Part shown: positions 26,059 to 35,125 of the stretch, piece after piece
Position numbering within the stretch: the stretch's first letter is position 1
Layout: each line of letters begins with the position of its first letter
Assembly: GCA_013214705.1 (NCBI GenBank)
Contig: JABSRZ010000014.1
Span: forward strand, 1 to 46,374
Source: Hyphomicrobiales bacterium
GTDB taxonomy: Bacteria; Pseudomonadota; Alphaproteobacteria; Rhizobiales; OSC116
Direction of reading: 5' to 3'
Length of the DNA stretch: 46,374 nucleotides
The notes under the pieces: generated by a model
The model's input: the letters and a program-made list of their open reading frames with translations, nothing else
Database searches by the model: none
What the model was told of the DNA's origin: nothing
Position numbers and translations under genes: made by a program

Positions 26059-27699
26059 TCAATTATTTTTCAACGCTAAGCAACTGTAGCCCTTGCGCTT
26101 AAGGTCACTACAGGCTTTGCGTGCGTAGCTTTTGGTCAGCCCTGCAAACCGCGCGCGATAAAATAGTTTATTGCCCTTTTTAACACTCGGTATGTAATAT
26201 TGGGCATCATATGGGGTCATAATATTGCTCAATTTATCCAAGTGTTTTTTGGCATCATTTTGGTTGGCATAAGCGCCAACTTGCACAGCCCAGCTATCTT
26301 TAGCGATGCTGTCGGTAATGATTGTGGCAGTTTTAACGCTGGGTTGAACTGACTTTTTAACGATGAAACGTGCCGAAGCTATGGCAATTATTTTTTGCCC
26401 AACCGGCGATAGGTTGGTTTTGTTTTTGCGGCTTAATGTTGGCGTGTAACCTAACGGCAAAGCTGTATTGCCAATTGTGGTGGCATAATTAATGCGGCTT
26501 TCATCTTTTTTCACTTTGCCATCTATAGGGGTTGCAACCGCGTTGTTATTTGTAATTTGTAACGGCGCTTCATTAGCGGTGCCGTTAGCCAAGGCGTTAT
26601 GCGCTGCTAGGACTTTGTCGGCAGAGGTTAAACCTTGCAACATTTTTGGCATGGGGGTTAAACGCGCCGCCAGTTTAAGTTTGTTGTTGGCGGTTGGCGT
26701 TGTGGTGGCGATTTTTGCCGCGACATTAATTACATTTGGTGGCACTGGGAATAAACTGCCATTGGCCAAAACTGGCCGGAGCGGTTTGGGCGCATTGGCA
26801 ACAATGATGCGGCCAGAGGTTTTTGGCGTGGCTTTTCTGACAGATAGGCGCGGCATGGCTTTGTCTAATAACTGGATCATATGCGCATCGCGAGATTTGC
26901 TGGTTTTACCGCCCATAACCACGGCCACTACACTTTTGCCGCTGCGTTTGACCGAGCTTACCAAATTAAAACCACTGGCCCTTATATAGCCAGTTTTAAT
27001 GCCATCTACACCTTTATATTTGCCAAGCAGTTTATTGTGGTTTCCGTAGACGCGGCCGTTATATTTAAAGCTGCGGGTCTTAAAATATTTAAAATATACC
27101 GGAAAATGGGCTTCTATTTTAATGCCCAAAATGGCCATGTCTTTGGCAGTGGTCACTTGTTTTATGTTGGGCAGGCCGGAGGCATTTTTAAAGGTTGTGC
27201 GTTTCATGCCCAAATCGCGGGCTTTTTTGGTCATTTTGGTGGCGAAACGGGCTTCGCTGCCGCCAATATATTCGGCAATCACCACGGCCACATCGTTGGC
27301 AGATTTAGTAACCAGAGCTTTAATGGCATTTTCAACGGTAATCCATTGGCCTTTTTTTAGCCCTAGGCTAGACGGCTCTTGCTGGGTGGCAAACCTTGAA
27401 ACCGGCAGTTTGGTCCATTTTTTCACTTTGCCAGCTTTTAGCTGTTCAAACAGCATGTATAATGTCATTATTTTGGTTAATGATGCTGGGTGGCGATAGC
27501 TTGTTGCATTGCTCGAGGAGATGGTGCGGCCATTGTTTACATCAATAACTACCGACGAATATAGCGCTTTACTATAGGCTATGGACGTTAGGGAGCTGGA
27601 AAACACTATGACAAGTGCGGATATGCAGACGGGCAATTTTTTGCAATTATTTTTAACTATTCTGGTTAAAAAACTTAGGGACATATTGATACTCAACAT
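26059..27699 (-). CDS. D-alanyl-D-alanine carboxypeptidase (S11) with C-terminal SPOR domain
   Basis: The 546-aa protein starts with a signal sequence (LPVCISALVIVFSSSLTSIA). The penicillin-binding S11 domain shows all three active-site motifs: SLTKIM (SxxK), SAND (SxN) and KTG in VDGIKTGYIRASG. A proline/alanine-rich linker of about 170 residues follows. The last 80 residues form a SPOR domain (SWAVQVGAYANQNDAKKHLDKL) that binds denuded septal peptidoglycan. It trims stem peptides in the periplasm, likely at the division site. The start could be the ATG five codons later. It is divergent from clpS and convergent with mipZ. Confidence 0.93.
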   Translation of the reverse strand: MLSINMSLSFLTRIVKNNCKKLPVCISALVIVFSSSLTSIAYSKALYSSVVIDVNNGRTISSSNATSYRHPASLTKIMTLYMLFEQLKAGKVKKWTKLPVSRFATQQEPSSLGLKKGQWITVENAIKALVTKSANDVAVVIAEYIGGSEARFATKMTKKARDLGMKRTTFKNASGLPNIKQVTTAKDMAILGIKIEAHFPVYFKYFKTRSFKYNGRVYGNHNKLLGKYKGVDGIKTGYIRASGFNLVSSVKRSGKSVVAVVMGGKTSKSRDAHMIQLLDKAMPRLSVRKATPKTSGRIIVANAPKPLRPVLANGSLFPVPPNVINVAAKIATTTPTANNKLKLAARLTPMPKMLQGLTSADKVLAAHNALANGTANEAPLQITNNNAVATPIDGKVKKDESRINYATTIGNTALPLGYTPTLSRKNKTNLSPVGQKIIAIASARFIVKKSVQPSVKTATIITDSIAKDSWAVQVGAYANQNDAKKHLDKLSNIMTPYDAQYYIPSVKKGNKLFYRARFAGLTKSYARKACSDLKRKGYSCLALKNN

Positions 27700-27770
27700 T
27701 AAATACGCGTATAATTCTTATACATCGTCACTCTGGGTGAATGAAAGGTAACAATCTTGGCTTACTAAAC

Positions 27771-27797
27771 AGTAAAAATTTCTTTTAAAATTTTACT
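27771..27797. repeat. A+T-rich inverted repeat upstream of clpS
   Basis: AGTAAAAATTT (27771-27781) pairs with AAATTTTACT (27788-27797) except for one bulged A. It lies in the divergent region between the carboxypeptidase and clpS, after the putative start regions. It may be a stem-loop in an untranslated leader or chance A+T richness. Confidence 0.35.
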
Positions 27798-27922
27798 TTT
27801 AGGCTATAAATGTTCCGAATCTGAACAAATAATGCCCAAATCGGGCAGATAAATTATTTATTTTGATTTTTGGGCTATACCCAAATTGTCGCCAACTAGG
27901 CTATATATTTAATAATTTTTGA

Positions 27923-28255
27923 ATGTTTGAGAAAAAAATGAGCAAAGACTTTGATTATGAACTTGAGAATAATGTTTATATAAAAGAGCAGCAAAAAACC
28001 CAGAAACCAAAATTGTATAAAGTATTATTGTTGAATGACGATTTTACCACACAAGAGTTTGTGACCTATGTGCTGGAGCATTTTTTCAACAAATCCAGCG
28101 AGCAAGCCTTTGAGATCATGTTGCATGTGCATAAAAAAGGTGTTGGCGTTTGCGGTGTTTATTCGTTTGAAGTGGCGGAAATGAAGGTATCGCAAGTTAT
28201 GTTATTAGCCGAGTCCGAAGAATTTCCGCTACAATGCATTATGGAATCGGAGTGA
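27923..28255 (+). CDS. clpS: ATP-dependent Clp protease adaptor ClpS
   Basis: The 110-aa protein has a flexible N-terminal tail of about 35 residues, then the ClpS core. [23 protein letters not shown] contains the Asn-Asp pair that binds the alpha-amino group of N-degrons. It is followed by [25 protein letters not shown], whose HxxG-containing region faces ClpA. ClpS delivers N-end-rule substrates (Leu, Phe, Tyr, Trp) to ClpAP. The gene is 129 nt upstream of clpA in the same direction, the usual arrangement. Confidence 0.95.
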   Translation: MFEKKMSKDFDYELENNVYIKEQQKTQKPKLYKVLLLNDDFTTQEFVTYVLEHFFNKSSEQAFEIMLHVHKKGVGVCGVYSFEVAEMKVSQVMLLAESEEFPLQCIMESE

Positions 28256-28384
28256 ATTAACTAAAATATTATTGATGCATTGCGCGGTTTGGCATTTTAG
28301 TTTTACATATTCACAAATTGTTTTATTGAAATTTTATAAATAGCCCTTAGATTTATAGATGTAATTAATGAAAAGAGCCCCCCT

Positions 28385-30739
28385 ATGACCGCATTTACAG
28401 CGAGCCTTGAAAAAACAATTCATGAAGCCTTGGCTTTGGCGCTTAAATTAAAGCACGAATATGTGACGCTTGAGCATCTGTTAATGGCATTATTATCCGA
28501 GCAAGATGCGGTTGCGGTGTTGTTTGCTTGCGATGCCGATTTCATTACATTGCGCAAAAACCTCACCCAATATTTAAATGACGAGTTAGACGACATCATA
28601 TTTGATGATGAAGATGAGAATGCTGACAGCCAACCAACAGCGGCTTTTCATCGGGTGTTGCAACGGGCGATTATTCAAGTGCAGTCATCTGGGCAAGATG
28701 AGGTGACCGGCGCGACTGTGTTGGTGGCTCTATTTTCGGAACAAGACTGCCATGCGGTTTATTTTCTAGAAAGCTTGGGCATTACCCGGCTGAACATTGT
28801 AAAATTTATTTCTCATGGCATCGCCAAACGGCCAGAATTGTCTGAAGGCTTGTCTATAAGAGGCGCAGAATCTAACCAAGATGGCGCGGCCGAAAATGCT
28901 GAAGCTGATAAGGACAAGAAAAAATCGCCGCTAAATGAATATTGCGTCAATTTGAACGAAATGGCCAAAGACGGCAAAATAGACCCGCTGATTGGCCGCG
29001 AGCAAGAAGTAAAACGCATGATGCAAGTCATCTGCCGCCGACGCAAAAATAACCCATTATTGGTTGGTGACCCGGGGGTTGGCAAAACCGCCATTGCCGA
29101 AGGGTTGGCAAAATTAATTGTCGATGGCGATGTGCCAGAAGTGCTTGAAGACTCAACGATTTATCAGCTAGATATGGGCTCATTGCTAGCTGGAACACGG
29201 TTTCGAGGTGATTTTGAAGAACGGTTAAAAGCCGTGGTGACCGCCATTAAAGATAAACAAAACGCCATTTTATTTATCGATGAAATTCATACGATTATCG
29301 GTGCTGGCTCGACCTCTGGCGGCTCTATGGATGCCTCTAACCTGTTAAAACCAGCCTTGCAAAAAGGCGAGTTGAAATGCATTGGCTCGACCACATATAA
29401 AGAATATCGCCAACATTTTGAAAAAGATGCGGCGCTGGTGCGGCGGTTCCAAAAAATAGATATCAAAGAGCCATCCGTGCCTGACAGCATTGCTATTTTA
29501 AAAGGTTTAAAAACTAATTTCGAAGATTTTCATAAAATTAAGTTTAGTGATGAAGCGCTGAAAGCCGCGGTTGAGCTTTCTGACCGTTATATGCAAGATA
29601 AACGCTTGCCCGACAAAGCGATTGATGTGATTGATGAATCAGCCGCTGCACAAACAATAATGCCGAAAGACAAACGCAAAAAAATTATCGGCGTGAAAGA
29701 AATAGAGAAGGTCTTGGCTGTGTTGGCGCGGGTGCCGGAAAAAAATATCAATAAATCTGATTCTGAACTATTGCGTCATCTAGAAAAAAATATGTCGCGG
29801 GTGGTGTTTGGTCAAGATGCCGCCATCGAGCAATTGTGTAGCGCCATTAAATTGTCGCGCGCCGGGCTACGTGAGCCCGGCAAGCCGATTGGCAATTATT
29901 TGTTCACCGGCCCAACAGGTGTTGGCAAGACCGAAGTTTGTAAGCAGTTAGCCAAATTATTAGGCGTCGAATTGTTGCGCTTTGATATGTCCGAATATAT
30001 GGAAGCCCATGCGGTCGCACGGCTCATTGGCGCGCCTCCGGGCTATGTTGGGTTTGAACAAGGTGGCCTGCTTTCAGATAAAGTCGATCAATCGCCACAT
30101 TGTGTTTTGTTGTTGGACGAAATAGAAAAAGCTCACCCTGATATTTATAACATTTTGTTGCAAGTCATGGACTATGGCAAATTAACTGACAATAGCGGCA
30201 AAGTTATTGATTTCAGCAATGTTGTGCTGATTATGACCTCCAATGCTGGCGCGAGCGAGCTTGAAAAAGAAACCATTGGCTTCACCCAACCAGCCCATGT
30301 GGACAGCAATAATGATGAAGCCATTAAACGAATTTTTACCCCAGAGTTTAGAAATCGATTAGACGCAAATATTAATTTTGCCTCCTTAGATGAGAAGGTG
30401 ATCTCGCGAGTTGTGGAGAAATTTATTTTGCAGCTCGAAGAGCAATTGGCCGACCGCAATGTTACTTTGTCACTGACTGATGGCGCCAATAAATGGCTTG
30501 CAGACCGCGGGTTTGACCGGGCAAATGGCGCTAGGCCGCTTAGCCGGGTGATTCAAGAGTATATTAAAAAACCATTGGCCGATGAATTACTATTTGGCAA
30601 ATTAAAATCGGGCGGTAAGGTGCGCATTTCGCTAAGCGCTGGCAAGCCTAAAAAACTAATGTTTAGCATCCAAGCCAGTGTGAAATCACTACCTGCGCCA
30701 AAAATTAAAAAATTGAGCAAGCCTAAACAACCGGTTTAG
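28385..30739 (+). CDS. clpA: ATP-dependent Clp protease ATP-binding subunit ClpA
   Basis: The 784-aa protein is an AAA+ unfoldase with an N-domain of two Clp repeats (residues 1-145). D1 has Walker A GDPGVGKTAIAEGLA and Walker B ILFIDEIHTIIGAG. D2 has GPTGVGKTEVCKQLA and VLLLDEIEKAHPDIYN. The C-terminal helical region ends with a short basic tail (KPKKLMFSIQ...). The middle coiled-coil domain of ClpB is absent, and the size fits ClpA. It unfolds substrates for ClpP. The 3' end overlaps the convergent HIT gene by 4 nt. Confidence 0.96.
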   Translation: MTAFTASLEKTIHEALALALKLKHEYVTLEHLLMALLSEQDAVAVLFACDADFITLRKNLTQYLNDELDDIIFDDEDENADSQPTAAFHRVLQRAIIQVQSSGQDEVTGATVLVALFSEQDCHAVYFLESLGITRLNIVKFISHGIAKRPELSEGLSIRGAESNQDGAAENAEADKDKKKSPLNEYCVNLNEMAKDGKIDPLIGREQEVKRMMQVICRRRKNNPLLVGDPGVGKTAIAEGLAKLIVDGDVPEVLEDSTIYQLDMGSLLAGTRFRGDFEERLKAVVTAIKDKQNAILFIDEIHTIIGAGSTSGGSMDASNLLKPALQKGELKCIGSTTYKEYRQHFEKDAALVRRFQKIDIKEPSVPDSIAILKGLKTNFEDFHKIKFSDEALKAAVELSDRYMQDKRLPDKAIDVIDESAAAQTIMPKDKRKKIIGVKEIEKVLAVLARVPEKNINKSDSELLRHLEKNMSRVVFGQDAAIEQLCSAIKLSRAGLREPGKPIGNYLFTGPTGVGKTEVCKQLAKLLGVELLRFDMSEYMEAHAVARLIGAPPGYVGFEQGGLLSDKVDQSPHCVLLLDEIEKAHPDIYNILLQVMDYGKLTDNSGKVIDFSNVVLIMTSNAGASELEKETIGFTQPAHVDSNNDEAIKRIFTPEFRNRLDANINFASLDEKVISRVVEKFILQLEEQLADRNVTLSLTDGANKWLADRGFDRANGARPLSRVIQEYIKKPLADELLFGKLKSGGKVRISLSAGKPKKLMFSIQASVKSLPAPKIKKLSKPKQPV

Positions 30740-31176
30740 GCTTGGGCATCGAGAATTTGCTTTAAATCTGCGGCCTGCATTGCCAAGGTCTCGGCACTGG
30801 CCATTTCGCTTGCATGTTGGCCAATAAGTGTGTCTTTCTGCACCGGAATTAGATGAAAGTGCAAATGAAATATGGTTTGGCCAGCGGCTGCGCCGTTATA
30901 TTGCCTTAGCGAAATTCCATCGGGTTTAAAATAGCCCATCATCGCTTGGGCAATGGTCTGAACTTTTTGAATTAGTGTGGCTAAAGCCGCGGGATCGGCA
31001 TCTAATAAGCTGATAGACGCGGTTTTGCTCACCACCAATAAATGGCCATTGGTTTGTGGCATAATGTCCATAAATGACAAGATTTCATCATCTTCATAAA
31101 CCGTATAATTGGGTATTTCACCACGGATGATTTTTGCAATGATATTTTGCTCATCATATTGCGTAGGTATGGTCAT
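30736..31176 (-). CDS. HIT-family hydrolase (HinT-like)
   Basis: The 146-aa protein carries the histidine triad IFHLHFHLIPV near residue 100, with EIPNYTVYEDDEILSFMDIMPQTNGHLLVVSK as the nucleotide-binding N-terminal half. HIT proteins hydrolyse purine nucleoside phosphoramidates or dinucleoside polyphosphates. It is the last gene of a minus-strand run with the FAD monooxygenase (23 nt upstream) and the zinc-finger protein. The C-terminal helix (ASEMASAETLAMQAADLKQIL) is longer than in HinT and alanine-rich. Confidence 0.93.
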   Translation of the reverse strand: MTIPTQYDEQNIIAKIIRGEIPNYTVYEDDEILSFMDIMPQTNGHLLVVSKTASISLLDADPAALATLIQKVQTIAQAMMGYFKPDGISLRQYNGAAAGQTIFHLHFHLIPVQKDTLIGQHASEMASAETLAMQAADLKQILDAQA

Positions 31177-31199
31177 TTTGGCTCATTTCCGATTAAAAT

Positions 31200-32471
31200 T
31201 TAAAAATTATCATATCTTTTGGCATATAACCAATCTAATCGCGAAAGCAGCCGCTGTCTTAAAAATTTGCTGATGAATTTTAAATAAACGTCTCTGGCCC
31301 ATGAAATTGGTGGCGAAAGATGAAATATTTTGGCGTTTTGTTGGGCGGTTTTCTGGGTTTTTGTTACCCTTGCGTCTCTAGAAGCTTCGAACATTCTTAG
31401 GTTGTTGGCTAATTTTTCAGCCGGCCACGTCAACCAATCGTCATTTTGGCTATATAGCAGATTTGCCAAACAGGCGGCATCTTCTATCGCCATGGCAGCG
31501 CCTTGCGCCTGATAGGGCAGGGTCGGGTGGGCGGCATCGCCAACATATAAAAAATTGCTAATGGCTTGCTGATATTCTGGCTCACCCGCACAAAGTGGCC
31601 AAATTTTTAGGTCTTTTGCTTGGCTAACAAGGTTTTGCACATCTGGATGCCAGTCTGATAAATGGGTTTTCAGGTCTTCTACATCGGCCGGTTGCGCCCA
31701 GGATTTTTGTTTAAACCCGCCCTCGGTAAAAGCCACAAAGTTTAATTTGCGGCCCTGGCTAATCGGGTAGACGATGATATGGGCTTGGCTGCCCAACCAA
31801 ACATGGGTGGTGGTTTTATATTTGTTGGCAAATTTATCGGCATCTAACAAAGTGCGCCATGCAATATGTTGCGAAAATTGTGGTTTGTTCAAATTTTTAA
31901 GGTTGAGCGCTTGTTTGGTGGGTGACCATACGCCATCTGCAGCTATATATAATTGGGCATTTATATATTTTTGTTGGCCGTGGTTTTCAAATATTAATTC
32001 AGCATGATCGGCAAATTGGTTGATGCCGATTAATTCATAATTAAAATTCACCTTGATGTTGGAGCGTTTGTTAACCGCATCAAGCAATATTGCATGCAAA
32101 TCGCGCCGGTGCACCACCAAATAGGGCGCTCCATATCTTTTGGTCGCATATGCCCCCAGCGGGATGTCGGCAATTTGGCGGCCAGTTTTACCATCGGCCA
32201 TGATAATATTGTCGGGCTGGCCAGCTTTGGCGATCAAGTCATCTAACAGGTTAAGCTTGCGCAATATATGGGTTACGTTGGGGCTGAGCTGAAGGCCTGC
32301 ACCTTCTTCGGTTGGGCGCTTTGTGGCTTCAAAAATTTGGATGTTGAGCTGTTGCTTGGGATGTTTGTTTTTGGCGGTTAAGCTCAAACAAAGCGCGGCG
32401 GTTAAGCCCGCTATGCCACCACCAATAATGCTAATGGAATTATCAAACTTTCCATCATCTAGCGGGTTCAT
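31200..32471 (-). CDS. FAD-dependent monooxygenase, salicylate-hydroxylase-like
   Basis: The 423-aa protein has the three group A flavin motifs: GxGxxG in SIIGGGIAGLTAALCLS, the DG motif in LYIAADGVWSPTKQAL, and the GD motif in YVGDAAHPTLPYQAQGAAMAIEDA. The Arg needed for FAD contact may be in HRRDLHAILLDAV. Members hydroxylate aromatic or cyclic substrates with NAD(P)H and O2. There is no membrane anchor. Neighbours on the same strand (CHCC zinc finger upstream, HIT downstream) do not reveal a pathway, so the substrate stays open. A role in ubiquinone synthesis (UbiH-type) is less likely from the sequence. Confidence 0.88.
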   Translation of the reverse strand: MNPLDDGKFDNSISIIGGGIAGLTAALCLSLTAKNKHPKQQLNIQIFEATKRPTEEGAGLQLSPNVTHILRKLNLLDDLIAKAGQPDNIIMADGKTGRQIADIPLGAYATKRYGAPYLVVHRRDLHAILLDAVNKRSNIKVNFNYELIGINQFADHAELIFENHGQQKYINAQLYIAADGVWSPTKQALNLKNLNKPQFSQHIAWRTLLDADKFANKYKTTTHVWLGSQAHIIVYPISQGRKLNFVAFTEGGFKQKSWAQPADVEDLKTHLSDWHPDVQNLVSQAKDLKIWPLCAGEPEYQQAISNFLYVGDAAHPTLPYQAQGAAMAIEDAACLANLLYSQNDDWLTWPAEKLANNLRMFEASRDARVTKTQKTAQQNAKIFHLSPPISWARDVYLKFISKFLRQRLLSRLDWLYAKRYDNF

Positions 32472-32489
32472 TTTAGCGCCTATTGTTTA

Positions 32490-32552
32490 TGTTGTGCACA
32501 TGCCATTATTTATGCTGTGCGCAAGCCATTATTTATGCTGTGCGCAAGCCAT
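32490..32552. repeat. 23-bp tandem repeat, about 2.7 copies
   Basis: Units start at 32490, 32513 and 32536. The second is TGCTGTGCGCAAGCCATTAT plus TTA, the first differs in a few bases and the third stops after 17 bases. The repeat includes the last six codons and stop of the zinc-finger gene (MACAQHK) and continues into the space before the FAD gene, so it arose by duplicating the gene's 3' end. Confidence 0.85.
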
Positions 32553-32765
32553 GGGGTTTGACATTGCTGGCGATAATTTATCGCTAAAGGTGTAAAGTGT
32601 CGAGCAATATGGGCAGACAATTTCGCCTTCGGTGCTCATATCCAAATATACGTGTGGATGGTCATAAGGTGCGGATGCGCCAATACATTCAAAGGTTTTT
32701 GAGCCAATTTCGATGGTGTCTACACCCGGGTCGTTATGAAATTGGGGTATTGAAGTTGCGGCCAT
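32529..32765 (-). CDS. CHCC-type zinc-finger protein (NDUFS6-like)
   Basis: The 78-aa protein has the zf-CHCC pattern: FECIGASAPYDHPHVYLDM with Cys and His ligands, then EIVCPYCSTLYTF. This is the bacterial relative of the mitochondrial complex I accessory subunit NDUFS6, common in alphaproteobacteria. The bacterial role is not established beyond the family link. It is the first gene of the run zinc finger, FAD monooxygenase, HIT. Its final codons are duplicated downstream as a 23-bp tandem repeat. Confidence 0.88.
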   Translation of the reverse strand: MAATSIPQFHNDPGVDTIEIGSKTFECIGASAPYDHPHVYLDMSTEGEIVCPYCSTLYTFSDKLSPAMSNPMACAQHK

Positions 32766-32891
32766 GATGCACCTGATGGTTTAAGTTGATTCACCTTAAA
32801 CTAAACTGCGGCTGGCTTTAAATCAACTATATGTTGGCTAAATTGGCAAACATTTGGGTTTTATCGTCAGATATTTTGGCTTTTTTCTAGA

Positions 32892-33686
32892 ATGTCTGTC
32901 ATAAATAATCCAGACGAAATATTACGGACAAATAACATGCAAAAATTTGACAATTTGGGCGTTGAAATCGCCTTTACAACCCTAGGCAACCCGGTTAATC
33001 CGGCTATATTGCTCATTCATGGGTTTGGCTCTACCCACGCCAACAATTGGGTCGAGCCGGGCTGGGCCGATTTTTTGGTTGAGGCTGGTTTTTTTGTGGT
33101 CATGTTTGACAATCGAGGCCATGGACAGAGCTATAAATTATACCAAGCTGACGATTATGATGTGGATAAAATGGCGCAAGATGCGTCTCGGCTTATGGAA
33201 TATTTAGACATTGGGCAGTTTGATGTTTTGGGATATTCCATGGGCGCACGCATATCTGCATTTTTGGCACTGCAAATCCCCACAAAAGTGCGGCGGTTGA
33301 TACTTGGTGGGTTGGGTGACAACATCATCACCGGCACCCCTGAAGTGGAGGAAATCGCCGCCGGTTTGTTGGCCGAAAATCTCTCTGATGTAAGTGACAA
33401 AATTGGCCGAATGTTTCGAATTTTTGCTGAGCATACTGGCGCCGACAGAAAAGCCCTGGCGGCCTGTATAATGTCCCCCCGGCGGGTGATGACCAAGGCC
33501 GAGGTGCTGCAAATTAAGCAACCTTGCTTGGTGGCCATTGGCAGTGTTGATGATGTGGCAGGCGATGGCAATGCCTTGGCAAATATGATGCATGATGGTG
33601 AGTTTTTAGAGATACCAAAACGCGACCATATGCGGGCAACCGGCGACAAAGTGTTTAAACTTGGGGTGGCAAAATTTTTGGCTTAA
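32892..33686 (+). CDS. Alpha/beta hydrolase
   Basis: The 264-aa protein has the alpha/beta hydrolase fold: oxyanion-hole HGFGSTHANNW, VVMFDNRGHGQS, the nucleophile elbow LGYSMGAR (GxSxG, serine near residue 118), and a late acid/His pair (GSVDDVAGD, then KRDHMRATGD). The start may be the second ATG at 32937 (MQKFDNLG); neither has a clear ribosome site. Substrate unknown. It stands alone between divergent/convergent neighbours. Confidence 0.92.
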   Translation: MSVINNPDEILRTNNMQKFDNLGVEIAFTTLGNPVNPAILLIHGFGSTHANNWVEPGWADFLVEAGFFVVMFDNRGHGQSYKLYQADDYDVDKMAQDASRLMEYLDIGQFDVLGYSMGARISAFLALQIPTKVRRLILGGLGDNIITGTPEVEEIAAGLLAENLSDVSDKIGRMFRIFAEHTGADRKALAACIMSPRRVMTKAEVLQIKQPCLVAIGSVDDVAGDGNALANMMHDGEFLEIPKRDHMRATGDKVFKLGVAKFLA

Positions 33687-33805
33687 CGGGCAAATAATGG
33701 CAATGAATAGCGCCGACCAATCAAATAAATTTGATTGTTTGTGGTTTGATATGTTATATTGATTGCCTTATGATTGTTTAAATTAAATAATTTTCAGAGT
33801 TTATT

Positions 33806-34621
33806 ATGTCAATAGTTTTAAAAGATAAGACGCTTTCAGTGATCGACCCGATGTGGCAACGCATTCGCCAAGAGGCCGAAAATATCCATGATGATGAACC
33901 AGCTTTAGCTGGGTTTGTGTTTCAGACAATATTGGCACATGATAACTTAGAAACCGCCATCGCTTACCGTATGGCTCAATTGTTAGGCACAGTCGATGTG
34001 GGCTCGATGCTGATTCAGCAGATATTCGAAGAGGCGATAAGTGCCGATAAAGTCATCATGTCGGCGGTTCGCGCCGATATTGTGGCATTTAACGAACGTG
34101 ACCCTGCGGCCACGCGATATATCGAAGCGTTGCTTTATTTTAAAGGCTTTCAGGCCATTATCACCCACCGCATTGCTCATTGGCTGTTTAACCAAGGGCG
34201 GACGGATTTGGCGTTTTATTTGCAAAGCTGTAGCTCGCGTCTATTCAGTGTCGACATTCACCCGCGTGTGCAAATTGGCCATTCTATTTTTCTCGACCAT
34301 GCAACTGGGTTGGTTATTGGCGAAACCGCCATTATCGAAGATGAAGTGTCAATATTGCAGAATGTCACCTTAGGCGGCACTGGAAACGATATTGGCGACC
34401 GCCACCCTAAAGTGCGCCATGGTGTGCTTATTGGTGCGGGGGCAAAAATATTGGGAAATATTGAAATTGGCCATTGCGCCCGGGTTGGTGCAGGCAGTGT
34501 GGTGTTAAAATCTGTGCCGCCTAACAAAACCGTGGTTGGTGTGCCGGCCAAAATAGTCGGCGAGGCCGGTTGCCGCGAACCAGCGTTAAAAATGGATCAA
34601 ATAAATTGGGATAAAATATAG
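33806..34621 (+). CDS. cysE: Serine O-acetyltransferase
   Basis: The 271-aa protein has an N-terminal helical SATase domain (DPMWQRIRQEAENIHDDEPALAGFVFQTIL) and a left-handed beta-helix of hexapeptide repeats. These carry the active-site and acetyl-CoA motifs (DIHPRVQIGHSIFLDHATGLVIGETA, GGTGNDIGDRHPK). CysE makes O-acetylserine from serine and acetyl-CoA for cysteine synthesis. The C-terminal tail (PALKMDQINWDKI) resembles the peptide that docks into cysteine synthase, ending in Ile as in the canonical complex. No cysK is in the window. Confidence 0.95.
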   Translation: MSIVLKDKTLSVIDPMWQRIRQEAENIHDDEPALAGFVFQTILAHDNLETAIAYRMAQLLGTVDVGSMLIQQIFEEAISADKVIMSAVRADIVAFNERDPAATRYIEALLYFKGFQAIITHRIAHWLFNQGRTDLAFYLQSCSSRLFSVDIHPRVQIGHSIFLDHATGLVIGETAIIEDEVSILQNVTLGGTGNDIGDRHPKVRHGVLIGAGAKILGNIEIGHCARVGAGSVVLKSVPPNKTVVGVPAKIVGEAGCREPALKMDQINWDKI

Positions 34622-34645
34622 ATATCAATATCAATATCAATATCA
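34622..34645. repeat. Hexanucleotide microsatellite (ATATCA)4
   Basis: Four perfect copies of ATATCA begin directly after the cysE stop codon. Slippage-prone; it has no effect on a reading frame because it lies outside genes. Confidence 0.9.
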
Positions 34646-34740
34646 ATGAATTTGGGGATAAGGCCGTAACTGAATTGATATTTTGATATGAATTTATATG
34701 ATGCGTTTAAATTTGGTATTTAATATAGTTAGGGTTCAGT

Positions 34741-34950
34741 ATGAACAAAGATGAAGTGGCTAAATTGCAAAGCTATTTGCAAAAACTTTTTGACAACCAG
34801 AGCTTTGATGTGCGCTTGCGCCCCAACCAAAAAGATAGCGTTGAAGTGTATTTAAAAGATGAATATATCGGCCTTATCTATAAAGATGAGGATGATGACG
34901 ACATTTCTTATGATTTCCAAATGGCGATATTAGATTTCGATTTGGAATAG
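34741..34950 (+). CDS. DUF3126 family protein
   Basis: This 69-aa small acidic protein is recognised from the pattern EVAKLQSYLQKLFDNQSFDVRLRPNQKDSVEVYL and EYIGLIYKDEDDDDISYDFQMAILDFDL, which is typical of DUF3126, a family of short alphaproteobacterial proteins with no known function. The ATG has AGGGTTC upstream. It is followed by a clear terminator at 34976-35003, so it is probably a single-gene unit or the end of a cysE transcript. Confidence 0.88.
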   Translation: MNKDEVAKLQSYLQKLFDNQSFDVRLRPNQKDSVEVYLKDEYIGLIYKDEDDDDISYDFQMAILDFDLE

Positions 34951-34975
34951 AAATATTGCCTATAATCAGCAAGTT

Positions 34976-35003
34976 AAGCTTCGCGTTTTGCGAGGCTTTT
35001 TTT
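34976..35003 (+). terminator. Rho-independent terminator after DUF3126
   Basis: AAGCTTCGC (34976-34984) pairs with GCGAGGCTT (34990-34998; one G-T), with a short loop and TTTTT right behind. A strong, canonical terminator. Confidence 0.85.
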
Positions 35004-35009
35004 GTGGCC

Positions 35010-35069
35010 TTAACCATATTTGTTAACTTATTAACAAAATTAACCATGTTTACTAACCAAAATGGTTAA
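35010..35069. promoter_or_regulatory. Cluster of TTAAC(C) motifs upstream of the small membrane protein gene
   Basis: TTAACC or TTAAC occurs at 35010, 35023, 35031 and 35040, with the inverted GGTTAA at 35064-35069. It includes the perfect dyad TTTGTTAA-CTTA-TTAACAAA at 35019-35038. CtrA sites in alphaproteobacteria are TTAA-N7-TTAAC, but none of the spacings here is exactly seven, so this may be another regulator or A+T-rich chance. Confidence 0.35.
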
Positions 35070-35125
35070 TAAATTGCTAATTTTGCCAAAAACGCTATGT
35101 TGGAGGTAGTTTAAAGTGCGGGTTA

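Noticed and set aside
35010-35069. True CtrA box
   Set aside because: Spacings between the TTAA motifs are 4, 5, 9 or 13, none the required 7.
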